Shown here piece by piece: positions 56,291 to 64,000 of a stretch of 64,000 bases of DNA (positions within the stretch are counted from its first letter, which is position 1; each line of letters starts with the position of its first letter). The notes under the pieces were generated by a model. The model was given only the letters and a program-made list of their open reading frames with translations. It did no database searches and was not told where the DNA came from. Made by a program: the position numbers and the translations under genes. The stretch comes from Algoriphagus aestuariicola. Lineage in GTDB: Bacteria > Bacteroidota > Bacteroidia > Cytophagales > Cyclobacteriaceae. The stretch is taken from NCBI RefSeq assembly GCF_017254835.1, contig NZ_JAFKCW010000001.1, positions 1,105,063-1,169,062 of the forward strand, given 5' to 3'.

Positions 56291-57166
56291 TTAGAGTATC
56301 TCTATGCTGTATTTTTTGACCTCTGATTTCCCCGGTTCAAGCACCCGAATACCTTCCTTTTCGGCAAGTATTCCCGAATGGTCTACCGAGTCGGCGATAC
56401 CCAGCCAAGGCTCAAGACACACAAAAGGGGCACCTGGCTTGGCCCAGATGCCGAGGTAGTCGAAGTCCCCAAACTCCATTTTAAGTATTGGACCCTTGTC
56501 CCTGTGGCTCAGGGATACTTCCCTTGATTTCAGCTTTTTGAAAATCAAGGCATCTTGGTCAAAGATGTGCGCGTGCAGGCGGATTGTCCGTGTATTGTCC
56601 AGTAGCCTTTCGCCCATCTCCCCAATGAGCCCCTGCGGGCTAATCATCCAGGTATGGTCCGTTTCCTTTTCAGTAAACTCGATTTGGTAGTCTTCCCATT
56701 TTTCCCCCGGAAGAAGAGGACAGTTGAAGGCAGGATGGCCGCCTAGTGAATAATAAAGGTCTTTGTCTCCACTGTTGAAGACTTGATGAGAAACCTCCAA
56801 CCTGTTGCCCTCGAGGAGAAAGGTAACCTCAAAGCTGAAATCGAAAGGGTACACTTCCAATGTCTCTGCACTGGAATCGATTTGGAACACCAAGAGGTTT
56901 TCTTCTTGTCTGGCCAGTTTGGGCAGATCGGAGTTTCGGACAAAGCCATGCTTGGGAAGGGCATAATCTTTTCCCTCGTAGCTGGTTTTTCCATCTTTCA
57001 ATGCGCCAATAATGGGGAAGAGCACAGGGGCCTGGCCGGTCCAAAATTGAGGATCTCCCTGCCAAAGGTACTCTTGGCCGCTGGCCTTGGATTGTATGGA
57101 GCTGAGTTCCATTCCCTTTAAGTTGACCTGGACGCGGAGCGATGTGGATTCAATGGTGTAGTGCAT
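56291..57166 (-). CDS. Aldose 1-epimerase family protein
   Basis: 291 residues from the ATG at 57166; a longer frame to 57265 adds a poor N-terminus. LFPIIGALKDGKT near the start, GGHPAFNCPL with the conserved His, and FVCLEPWLGIADS near the end match galactose-mutarotase-like proteins of the YeaD/LacX type. It likely interconverts anomers of a free or phosphorylated sugar. It ends about 30 bp from island D. Confidence 0.9.
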   Translation of the reverse strand: MHYTIESTSLRVQVNLKGMELSSIQSKASGQEYLWQGDPQFWTGQAPVLFPIIGALKDGKTSYEGKDYALPKHGFVRNSDLPKLARQEENLLVFQIDSSAETLEVYPFDFSFEVTFLLEGNRLEVSHQVFNSGDKDLYYSLGGHPAFNCPLLPGEKWEDYQIEFTEKETDHTWMISPQGLIGEMGERLLDNTRTIRLHAHIFDQDALIFKKLKSREVSLSHRDKGPILKMEFGDFDYLGIWAKPGAPFVCLEPWLGIADSVDHSGILAEKEGIRVLEPGKSEVKKYSIEIL

Positions 57167-57437
57167 GGTGTTTTCAAAAAAAGATGCCGAAAGATAGGGG
57201 GAACCGGGCAGATGGTCTCGGCCGAAGAGTTCAAAAATCTGGTGTCTCGGCAAGAAGTTCGGCAAATATGGATAACTGGTATTTAATAGAGGCTAACAAA
57301 CTTCCTCCCACGGCACGTAATGGGAAGAATTTTACTCAACCTTCAGCTTTTAGCTTTCAGAATTCAAACTTTGCTCTCTACCTCCGACCTCCCGACTTCC
57401 CATTTTTTTCAGTATTTTAGACCAAAGCCCAATAACC

Positions 57438-58094
57438 ATGCGACCCCTACTATCCAGATTTGCCTTCCTTCTCTTTCTACTGCCTTTTCTATCCTTCCAG
57501 GGTAGAATTCCTTTGGAAAAAAGGGCCCTTTTTGACGGAATGACATTTCAAGGTTGGGAAGGCGACACGACTAAGACCTGGCGCATCGTAGATGGGATGC
57601 TTGTTGGCGGATCGCTGGAGGAAACGGTACCACACAATGACTTTTTGGTGACGGACAGAGAATATGGAGACTTTATTCTGACCCTGAAGATTAGGCTTCG
57701 TGGTCAAGAGGGATTTATCAATTCCGGCATTCAGTTTCATTCCCAGCGCTTGGCAGATCCAGCCTACGAGATGACGGGCTACCAAGCGGACTGGGGTGAA
57801 GGGTACTGGGCTAGCCTCTACGACGAATCCCGAAGAAACAAAACCCTGATCGCTCCTGACTCTACACAGGTTCTAAAGTGGATCAAAAAAGGGGAGTGGA
57901 ATGACTATAAAATCCACGCTGAAAAGGGAAGAATCCAGCTTTTCATCAATGGACACCAGACTGTGGACTACAAGGAACCCGACTCCATGATCCCTCAAAG
58001 CGGACTCATAAGCCTGCAAATCCATGGCGGAGGAAAAGCTGAAGTCGCGATCAAGGACATTTTTATTGAAGAATTGAATCAAAAAAATAGATAA
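57438..58094 (+). CDS. DUF1080 (3-keto-disaccharide hydrolase-like) secreted protein
   Basis: 218 residues. A signal peptide (FAFLLFLLPFLSFQG) is followed by the concanavalin-like DUF1080 fold with FDGMTFQGWEGDTTKTWRI, the ligand-region FINSGIQFHSQR, YEMTGYQADWG, and GLISLQIHGGGKAEVAIKDI at the end. Family members hydrolyse 3-keto sugars in the periplasm. The dehydrogenase-like protein at 60726 could act in the same pathway (inference). Confidence 0.9.
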   Translation: MRPLLSRFAFLLFLLPFLSFQGRIPLEKRALFDGMTFQGWEGDTTKTWRIVDGMLVGGSLEETVPHNDFLVTDREYGDFILTLKIRLRGQEGFINSGIQFHSQRLADPAYEMTGYQADWGEGYWASLYDESRRNKTLIAPDSTQVLKWIKKGEWNDYKIHAEKGRIQLFINGHQTVDYKEPDSMIPQSGLISLQIHGGGKAEVAIKDIFIEELNQKNR

Positions 58095-58103
58095 ACATGT
58101 CGA

Positions 58104-59795
58104 TGCGAAAGGGCACCGGAGGTTTAAATGGCATGGCTTTAGAGCGATCATGACAACAGGTTCCGCCCCGGATGGGGCTCTATTGTGGTAGCTTATCACT
58201 TTTTCTACAAAGTTCCCGCTCCTACGGAGCTGTGTATACATGGAACCGTTCTAGGCGACAAGGCCCAGAGGGCCGAAAGCTTTGTAGCCAACAAAAGCGT
58301 ATTCACCAGGAGCCCCAGCGGGGCGACACCTTATTTCTAAAAAGATCCCTCTCCTCAGGATCTGTATCTGTAATCCACCGTTTTTTTCCGACAAGGCCCA
58401 GCGGGCCGGAATCTTGGTGGCCTCAAATGCGAAAGGGCACCGATGGTTCAAACCGCATGGCTTTAGAGCAAATCAAGACAACAGGTTCCGCCCCGGATGG
58501 GGCTCTGTTTTGGTATCTTATCCTTTTTTCTACAAAGTTCCCGCTCCTACGGAGCTGTGTATACATGGAACCGTTCTAGGCGACAAGGCCCAGCGGGCCG
58601 AAATCTTTGTAGCCCCAACAAGCGTTTTTACCGGGAGCCCCAGCGGGGCGACACCAATTTTAGAATGTCAGCCCCAAATAGTGTCCCTGCGGGATATTTT
58701 TTCATTTCTTCTGCAAAGATCCCGCTCCTACGGAGCTGTATATACATGGAACCGTTCTAGGCGACAAGGCCCAGCGGGCCGAAATCTTTGTAGCCCGAAA
58801 TGCGTTAGGGCGTCGATAATACAAAAAGCTTGGCTCTGGATCAAACCTGGACGTCGATGCGTTCCGCCCCGATGGGTTTGGGTGGGATGTTTTAATCTTT
58901 CTCTCTACTAAAGATGCCGCTCCTACGGAGCTGTGCCTGTAGTTCATCGTTTTTCCGACAAGGCCCAGCGGGCCGAAATCTTTGTAGCCAGGAAAAAGCG
59001 TGTTCACTAGGAGCCCCAGCGGGGCGGCACTAATTTTAAGGTTGCAGCCCCGAATAGTGTCCCGGCGGGTTGTTTTGTTATTTTTCTACAAAGATCCCGC
59101 TCATTAAGAGCTGCGTCTATTATCCATCGTTTTTTCCGACAAGGCCCAGTGGGCCGAAATCTTTGTAGCCCGAAATGCGTTAGGGCGTCGATAATACAAA
59201 AAGCTTGGCTCTGGATCAAACCTGGACGTCGATGCGTTCCGCCCCGATGGGGCTTGGGTGGGATGTTTTCATCTTTCTCTCTACAAAGATGACGCTCCTA
59301 CGGAGCTGTGCCTGTAGTTCATCGTTTTTTTTCGACAAGGCCCAGCGGGCCGAAATCTTTGTAGCCCGAAAAAAGCGTATTCACCAGGAGCCCCAGCGGG
59401 GCGGCACTAATTTTAAGATTGCAGCCCCGAATAGTGTCCCGGCGGGTTGTTTTGTCATTTTTCTACAAAGATCCCGCTCATCAAGAGCTGCGTCTATTAT
59501 CCACCGTTTTTTTCCGACAAGGCCCAGCGGGCCGGGATCATTGTAGCCCGAAATGCGGTAGGGCGTCGGTAACACAAAAAGCTTGGCTCTGGATCAAACC
59601 TGGACGTCGACGCGTTCCGCCCCGATGGGGCTTGGGTGGGATGTTTTAATCTTTCTCTCTACAAAGATGACGCTCCTACGGAGCTGTGCCTGTAGTTCAT
59701 CGTTTTTTCCGACAAGGCCCAGCGGGCCGGAATCTTTGTAGCCAGGAAAAAGCGTATTCACCAGGAGCCCCAGCGGGGCGGCATTATTTAAAAAC
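58104..59795. repeat. Island E: array of nine cruciform-forming modules
   Basis: Nine modules are marked by the hairpin GGCCC-AGC-GGGCC (variants AGA, AGT) starting at 58262, 58395, 58587, 58768, 58962, 59143, 59339, 59521 and 59716. Spacing alternates near 181 and 195 bp, giving a dimer unit of about 377 bp. In most modules an outer stem CTACAAAGAT/ATCTTTGTAG encloses two inner hairpins, GCTCC-tacg-GGAGC-like and the GGCCC hairpin. Between modules lie GCCCCGATGGGGC and GAGCCCCAGCGGGGC hairpins. No genes. The transposase gene lies 130 bp beyond. Confidence 0.9.
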
Positions 59796-59924
59796 GATTT
59801 TTTTAAAATATCTCAATGATAATCAATAAATTATTCGTTCTATAGATTTCCCCAAATCACAAGACTTTTTCAATTTCAATCCAACTTTTTACCTCGTTTC
59901 GCTACTGCAATATCTCCGCAAACC

Positions 59925-60386
59925 ATGGCAAATACCTACACCCAACTTTTGATTCATTTTGTTTTTGCGGTCAAGGGACGGCAGAACCTGATTTTGGAAA
60001 AAAACCGCAATGCTGTTGAAAGATACATTTGCGGTATTGTTTCGAACATGAATTCAAAACCCCTTGCTATCTACTGCAATCCGGATCATTGCCATGTACT
60101 GATTGGGCTTCACCCTACTATATCCGTATCCAAAATTGCGGGGGATATGAAAGCCAATTCCTCTCGGTGGATCAACGAAAACCGCATGATTCCCGGGAAA
60201 TTTGAGTGGCAGGAGGGTTTCGGAGCTTTTAGCTACGGCAGATCTCAGTTGGATGCAGTTGTGAAATACATTCTAAGCCAGCCTGAGCACCATATGAGAT
60301 ATTCGTTTCGGGACGAATACCTTGAATTTCTTGAGAAATTTCAAATTGATCACCACGGTGAATATTTGTTTGACTTTTTGGAATGA
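59925..60386 (+). CDS. IS200-type Y1 transposase (TnpA/RAYT-like)
   Basis: 153 residues, the usual length for single-domain Y1 transposases. The HUH metal motif is HCH in NPDHCHVLIGL (about residues 62-66), and WQEGFGAFSYGRSQLDAVVKYILSQPEHH supplies the catalytic Tyr (KYI). No TnpB lies next to it and no clear IS ends flank it. It sits right after island E, as REP-associated transposases sit next to their repeats. Active site appears intact. Confidence 0.88.
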   Translation: MANTYTQLLIHFVFAVKGRQNLILEKNRNAVERYICGIVSNMNSKPLAIYCNPDHCHVLIGLHPTISVSKIAGDMKANSSRWINENRMIPGKFEWQEGFGAFSYGRSQLDAVVKYILSQPEHHMRYSFRDEYLEFLEKFQIDHHGEYLFDFLE

Positions 60387-60725
60387 TCCTCTTTCTCTGC
60401 GTAGGATAACTACTAAGGGTCGGAATGTTGAAATGGAAGAAGCACGACCGGGTGTCTAATGCTTAGGGCATTGCTCAATTCTGATGAACTGATTGTATTA
60501 TAAAGTGGGCTTGTGGCAAAGAAGCTGATAATAATTACATCAGTTTTTGATTAAGCGCACTTGCGTTATGCTTTAAATTTTAATTAACGCGCTCCCAATT
60601 TCTTGTAAGGAGACCAAGGGATTAATATCTTAAACCTAATTTAATCTGGAGGTTTGCGTTCATGGTGGAAGAACGGAATTGCGACCGATAGCCATTGATA
60701 TTCAGTTTTCGATAACCCAAAATAC
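60387..60725. other. Intergenic gap, nothing recognised
   Basis: 339 bp between the transposase and the dehydrogenase gene. I see no reading frame with protein character, repeat module or RNA. It presumably holds the promoter for the 60726 gene. Confidence 0.5.
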
Positions 60726-63482
60726 ATGAAACCACACCACCTACCGATCCTGATCGCCCTTTTATTTTTTGCCTTTACTGCGAAAGGCCAAGATGCCCAG
60801 GCCGACAAAGAATTTCACCTTAAGGCTACCATGCTGGGATACTTTGCAGAAGACGGAACCAGAAATCCCACGCTGAGGGCAATGAAAGGACAGACCGTCC
60901 GCATCACCATCACCAACGGGGAGACCATGACCCACGACGTGGCGATGGAAAAACTCGGGGTCAAAAGTGAAACTATCTTTGACAAGGGCATGAGCACCAG
61001 CCTCACCTTCGTGGCGGTGGAGGATGACGTCTACTATTGCACCATCCCGGGCCATAGGCTTGCGGGCATGGTCGGCGATTTTGAGATCTTGGAAGAGGGA
61101 GAGACAGAGGAAGTGCCGGGAGGAATGCTACCCATGAAAGACGGTGTGCCTCTGAACTTCAATTTTGAAAAAGGCAGCTTGGAGAATTGGACCGCGGAAG
61201 GGGAAGCCTTCCAGGATCCGCTTATTCATTCTGATCCCTCACCCTTACATGGGGAGGAAGGACCCATCTTCTTCGAAGGGGAGAGTTTTCTAAGCAGCGG
61301 AGGTTTGAAAAACTACCAGTTGACCGGAACGCTGGTTTCCGAGCCTTTTGAAGTTACCGCGCCTTTTGCGGCCTTTCGGGTCTCTGGCGGCGCCTTGGTG
61401 GATACCCGGGTGGAGCTGGTCTTGGCCGGAACCGATGAGGTGATCTTCAAATCCACCGGACAGGGGAGGGCAACCCTTCAGCCTGTAGTAGCTGACTTGA
61501 CTCCTTTTTTGGGCAAAGAAATCCAAATCAGAATAATTGACAACGAAACTGGCATTTCTCAAATCCCCTATATCCAAGATGATCTCTGGGCCCATATCAA
61601 TTTCGATGACTTCCGCTTTTACCCATCCAGGCCCAATTTCCCCAACGAACTCGACCAAGAGGATATCATTGTACTGCCACCCCTCGACCCAGTATTGAAC
61701 GCGGGGCTTTCCGGAGTGGAAGCTGCAAAAGCTATGACTCCTCCTCCCGGATTTAAGGTTGCCCTAGCTGCCTCCGAACCTGAAATTATCCGGCCGATCA
61801 GTTTCACGATCGATGCCCGAAACAGACTTTGGGTTGTGGAAGGACATACCTACCCGGTTCCCGCTCCGGAAGGAGAGGGCAGGGACCGAGTGCTGATTTT
61901 TGAAGACACGGATGGGGATGGTACGCTGGACAGCAGAAAAGTTTTCGCGGAGGGCCTCAACCTAGTCAGCGGCATAGAAGTGGGAATGGGCGGAGTATGG
62001 CTGGGAGCAGCTCCCTATTTGCTCTTCATTCCGATAGACTATGAGACCGACAAACCTGCGGGCCCAGCCCAAAAACTTCTGGATGGCTGGGGAACCCAAG
62101 ACACCCACGAGGTTTTGAACAACCTGCGTTGGGGACCTGATGGATGGCTGTATGGTACTCACGGGGTCTTCACCCATTCGAATGTAGGCAAACCCGGGGC
62201 GTTGGATTCCGAGCGGACCAAGATCAACGCCGGGGTGTGGAGATACCATCCCACCCGACACGAGTTTGAGGTTTTTGCCGAAGGCAGCAGCAATCCCTGG
62301 GGCATTGATTTCAATAGCTATGGCCATTCCTTTATTACTGTCTGCGTGATTCCCCACCTCTACTATGTGGTGCAGGGGGCGAGATATCAGCGTCAGGCCG
62401 GTAAGCATTTTAACCCCTATACCTTTGACGACATCAAGACGATTGGGGACCATGTGCATTGGCTCGGAGACCGCGGGCCACATGCGGGGAATTTCCGATC
62501 TGCCGCTGCAGGTGGTGGACATGCCCACGCCGGGGCGATGATTTACCTGGGTGGGGAAAATTGGCCGGAGGAGTACCGCAATGCCATTTTCATGAACAAC
62601 ATCAATGGAGCGAGACTCAATATCGACCTCTTGGAAAAATCGGGTTCGGGCTATATAGGCGGACACCACGAGGACTTTATGGCCATGAACGATTCCTGGT
62701 CCCAGTGGCTCAATTTCAAATACGACGCCAGCGGGTCGGTTTTTGCGATCGATTGGTATGACAAAAACCAATGCCACAGCCCCAACCCCGAGGTTCACGA
62801 CAAATCCCTGGGCAGGATTTTCAAGATCAGCCACGAAAATGACCAGATCGTCCAAGCAAACCTTTACGACGCCTCTGACCTAGAGCTGGCCCACTACCAA
62901 ACCCACGACAACGAATGGTATGCCCGCCAATCCCGTATGATCCTGCAGGAGCGGGGGGCAAGCCGCAAGTCCCGTAAAGCCCTAAAGGCCATTTTAGCCG
63001 ATGATCCAGATATCACGCACCAACTGCGTGCGCTGTGGACGCTGCATGCCGTGGAAGGTTTGGATGAAGAGGAAATGGTGGAGCTACTTTCCAACTCCAA
63101 CGAGTACATCAGCAGCTGGGCCATACAGCTATTGGCGGAGGAAAAGTCTGTTTCTTCGCAGACCTTGGCCAAGTTTGCCGAAATGGCAAAGGGAGACCAA
63201 TCGGCTATGGTGAGGCTTTATCTGGTGTCTGCCATGCTTCGGCTGGAGCCAAGCCAACGCTGGGAGGTCTTGTCGGCATTGTCCCAGCGGGCTGAGGATG
63301 CGACTGACCACAACCTGCCGCTTATGCTTTGGTATGCTCTCGAACCGATGACCGACTTGGACGCGGCACGAGCCTTAGCATTGGCGGAAAATTCTAAGAT
63401 CCCTATCCTCCTGCAATACACCATGGATAAGCTGGGGGAAAAGAATGTCTCAGCGGCGGAATCAGGCACGGTTCACCATTGA
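60726..63482 (+). CDS. Cupredoxin plus PVC-type membrane-bound dehydrogenase fusion
   Basis: 918 residues. A signal peptide (ALLFFAFTAKGQ) precedes a plastocyanin-like copper domain whose ligands are probably His70, Cys105, His110 and Met115 (CTIPGHRLAGM). A jelly-roll carbohydrate-binding-like region follows (about 140-310). Then comes the NHL/sorbosone-type propeller of PVC-type dehydrogenases (PPPGFKVALAASEPE, LWVVEGHTYP, LNNLRWGPDGWLYGTHG; about 335-720), and a HEAT-like helical end. The cytochrome c domain common in the family is absent; copper may replace heme as electron carrier (inference). Confidence 0.85.
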   Translation: MKPHHLPILIALLFFAFTAKGQDAQADKEFHLKATMLGYFAEDGTRNPTLRAMKGQTVRITITNGETMTHDVAMEKLGVKSETIFDKGMSTSLTFVAVEDDVYYCTIPGHRLAGMVGDFEILEEGETEEVPGGMLPMKDGVPLNFNFEKGSLENWTAEGEAFQDPLIHSDPSPLHGEEGPIFFEGESFLSSGGLKNYQLTGTLVSEPFEVTAPFAAFRVSGGALVDTRVELVLAGTDEVIFKSTGQGRATLQPVVADLTPFLGKEIQIRIIDNETGISQIPYIQDDLWAHINFDDFRFYPSRPNFPNELDQEDIIVLPPLDPVLNAGLSGVEAAKAMTPPPGFKVALAASEPEIIRPISFTIDARNRLWVVEGHTYPVPAPEGEGRDRVLIFEDTDGDGTLDSRKVFAEGLNLVSGIEVGMGGVWLGAAPYLLFIPIDYETDKPAGPAQKLLDGWGTQDTHEVLNNLRWGPDGWLYGTHGVFTHSNVGKPGALDSERTKINAGVWRYHPTRHEFEVFAEGSSNPWGIDFNSYGHSFITVCVIPHLYYVVQGARYQRQAGKHFNPYTFDDIKTIGDHVHWLGDRGPHAGNFRSAAAGGGHAHAGAMIYLGGENWPEEYRNAIFMNNINGARLNIDLLEKSGSGYIGGHHEDFMAMNDSWSQWLNFKYDASGSVFAIDWYDKNQCHSPNPEVHDKSLGRIFKISHENDQIVQANLYDASDLELAHYQTHDNEWYARQSRMILQERGASRKSRKALKAILADDPDITHQLRALWTLHAVEGLDEEEMVELLSNSNEYISSWAIQLLAEEKSVSSQTLAKFAEMAKGDQSAMVRLYLVSAMLRLEPSQRWEVLSALSQRAEDATDHNLPLMLWYALEPMTDLDAARALALAENSKIPILLQYTMDKLGEKNVSAAESGTVHH

Positions 63483-63502
63483 TTCGCTTTCCCAAACATT
63501 TG

Positions 63503-63540
63503 TGCGACTGTGCTGCTTTTCCGAAAGCAGCACAGTCGCA
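63503..63540. terminator. 17-bp perfect hairpin between convergent genes
   Basis: Arms TGCGACTGTGCTGCTTT and AAAGCAGCACAGTCGCA around loop TCCG, 20 bp after the 60726 gene stop. No strong T-run follows on either strand, but the position between convergent genes fits a bidirectional terminator. Confidence 0.6.
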
Positions 63541-63562
63541 TTAGGAAGCCGCTATTCATTTG

Positions 63563-64000
63563 CTATGGTCTTTTATTCGCTCCGATCATTTTCACCGTCA
63601 CCAGCAGTTGTCCCAAGTGGCGCTGGGCATGCTCTGCTGCGTGAAACAGCAAACCTCCTACCGTTGAGGGTAACTTTGCCCTCCCAACCGGGCGAAAATC
63701 CGCCAAAGTGCTGGGGTCGATCTGCGTCACGATGCGCACAAAGTGTTCAATCTGGCCATCCAGATTTTCGAGGAGGATGCTTGTAGTCAGGTGCTCCTGT
63801 CTGAGCCCTTCCCGCTTTAGCGCGTCAAATTGTTTTTCGCTTAGAATCTGGCTCTGCGCGTAGCTGGCCATGCGATCCATGACTCCGGCAATATGCTGGA
63901 GGTGGAAAGCTGGACAGGCAACACCGGCGGGCTTTTCCCACAGCATCTCTGAGGGAAAGTCTTTCATCAGTTCATGGATTTCTTCCTGCGCTTGCCTGAT
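63563..64000 (-). CDS. DinB-like family protein, partial at window end
   Basis: At least 145 residues; the frame is still open at the right edge (QAQEEIHELMKDFP reads through), so the true start lies beyond it. FHLQHIAGVMDRM, LLFHAAEHAQRHLGQL are the metal-binding His segments of DinB_2/YfiT-like four-helix proteins. These are often thiol-dependent transferases or of unknown function. Converges on the 60726 gene. Confidence 0.85.
   Translation of the reverse strand: MRQAQEEIHELMKDFPSEMLWEKPAGVACPAFHLQHIAGVMDRMASYAQSQILSEKQFDALKREGLRQEHLTTSILLENLDGQIEHFVRIVTQIDPSTLADFRPVGRAKLPSTVGGLLFHAAEHAQRHLGQLLVTVKMIGANKRP

Noticed and set aside
55079-56294. Three similar frames in the island D units
   Set aside because: They follow the 464-bp period and begin outside any conserved start; they are repeat translations.
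58172-59649. Frames in island E
   Set aside because: They are translations of the cruciform modules on both strands.
58104-59795. CRISPR-like regular spacing
   Set aside because: The units are long and contiguous, intervening sequence is repeated too, and no cas genes are present.
59925-60386. Complete IS200/IS605 insertion sequence
   Set aside because: No defined left and right ends or TnpB were found, so only the transposase gene is called.

Overview
The window looks like a chromosomal segment of a member of the Bacteroidota, most likely a Cytophagales relative near Cyclobacteriaceae. The evidence is a Bacteroidota-type unknown family at 5573, a four-helix-bundle (IVS) gene inside a polysaccharide locus, a cupredoxin plus PVC-type dehydrogenase, weak Shine-Dalgarno usage with many TTG/GTG starts, and intergenic spacers filled with short tandem repeats. 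Genus is inference. No tRNA, rRNA or CRISPR array was seen.

Layout. 1-1.3 kb: a tandemly duplicated 528-bp repeat. 1.2-3.8 kb (minus): an orphan LanB-like dehydratase whose last codons lie in that repeat. 3.9-5.5 kb: repeat island B, a mosaic of hairpin modules. 5.6-7.4 kb: a four-gene phage-like cassette (unknown family, DUF5675-like protein, two small membrane proteins) ending at a clear terminator. 7.5-12.7 kb: a LytS/LytTR two-component pair followed by small unknown secreted or membrane proteins, one carrying a terminator-like hairpin inside its coding sequence. 12.8-17.3 kb: three metallohydrolases without signal peptides (a metzincin, a thermolysin-like gluzincin and a ComEC-type metallo-beta-lactamase), the best candidate for an undescribed system. 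17.4-20.5 kb: a 3' fragment of smc followed by repeat island C.

20.5-52.1 kb is a large capsule/exopolysaccharide locus on the plus strand. It has about 15 glycosyltransferases (GT2, GT4, one rhamnosyltransferase-like), six methyltransferases (FkbM and class I), an MsbA/PglK-like ABC exporter, two related Wzy-like membrane proteins, a polysaccharide deacetylase, a Wza-like export lipoprotein and a Wzc-like tyrosine autokinase. Many junctions overlap by 4 bp, which suggests translational coupling. A decayed Wzm-type permease start lies near its beginning. The likely output is a heavily methylated polysaccharide assembled on lipid, flipped by the ABC protein, polymerised by one or both Wzy-like proteins and exported by Wza/Wzc.

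52.3-64 kb is a metabolic and regulatory region: a serine-hydrolase lipoprotein, divergent hxlR/doxX genes with three operator-like palindromes between them, island D (three tandem 464-bp units), an aldose-epimerase-like protein, a DUF1080 protein, island E (nine copies of a cruciform-forming module directly upstream of an IS200-type Y1 transposase), a cupredoxin/PVC-type dehydrogenase fusion, and a DinB-family gene running off the right edge.

Islands B, C and E share the module with the CTACAAAGAT start and the CTCCTACGGAG hairpin. Islands A-D share another hairpin layout in which both arms change together. This makes a REP/RAYT-like mobile system plausible, with the transposase at 59.9 kb as a candidate mobiliser.
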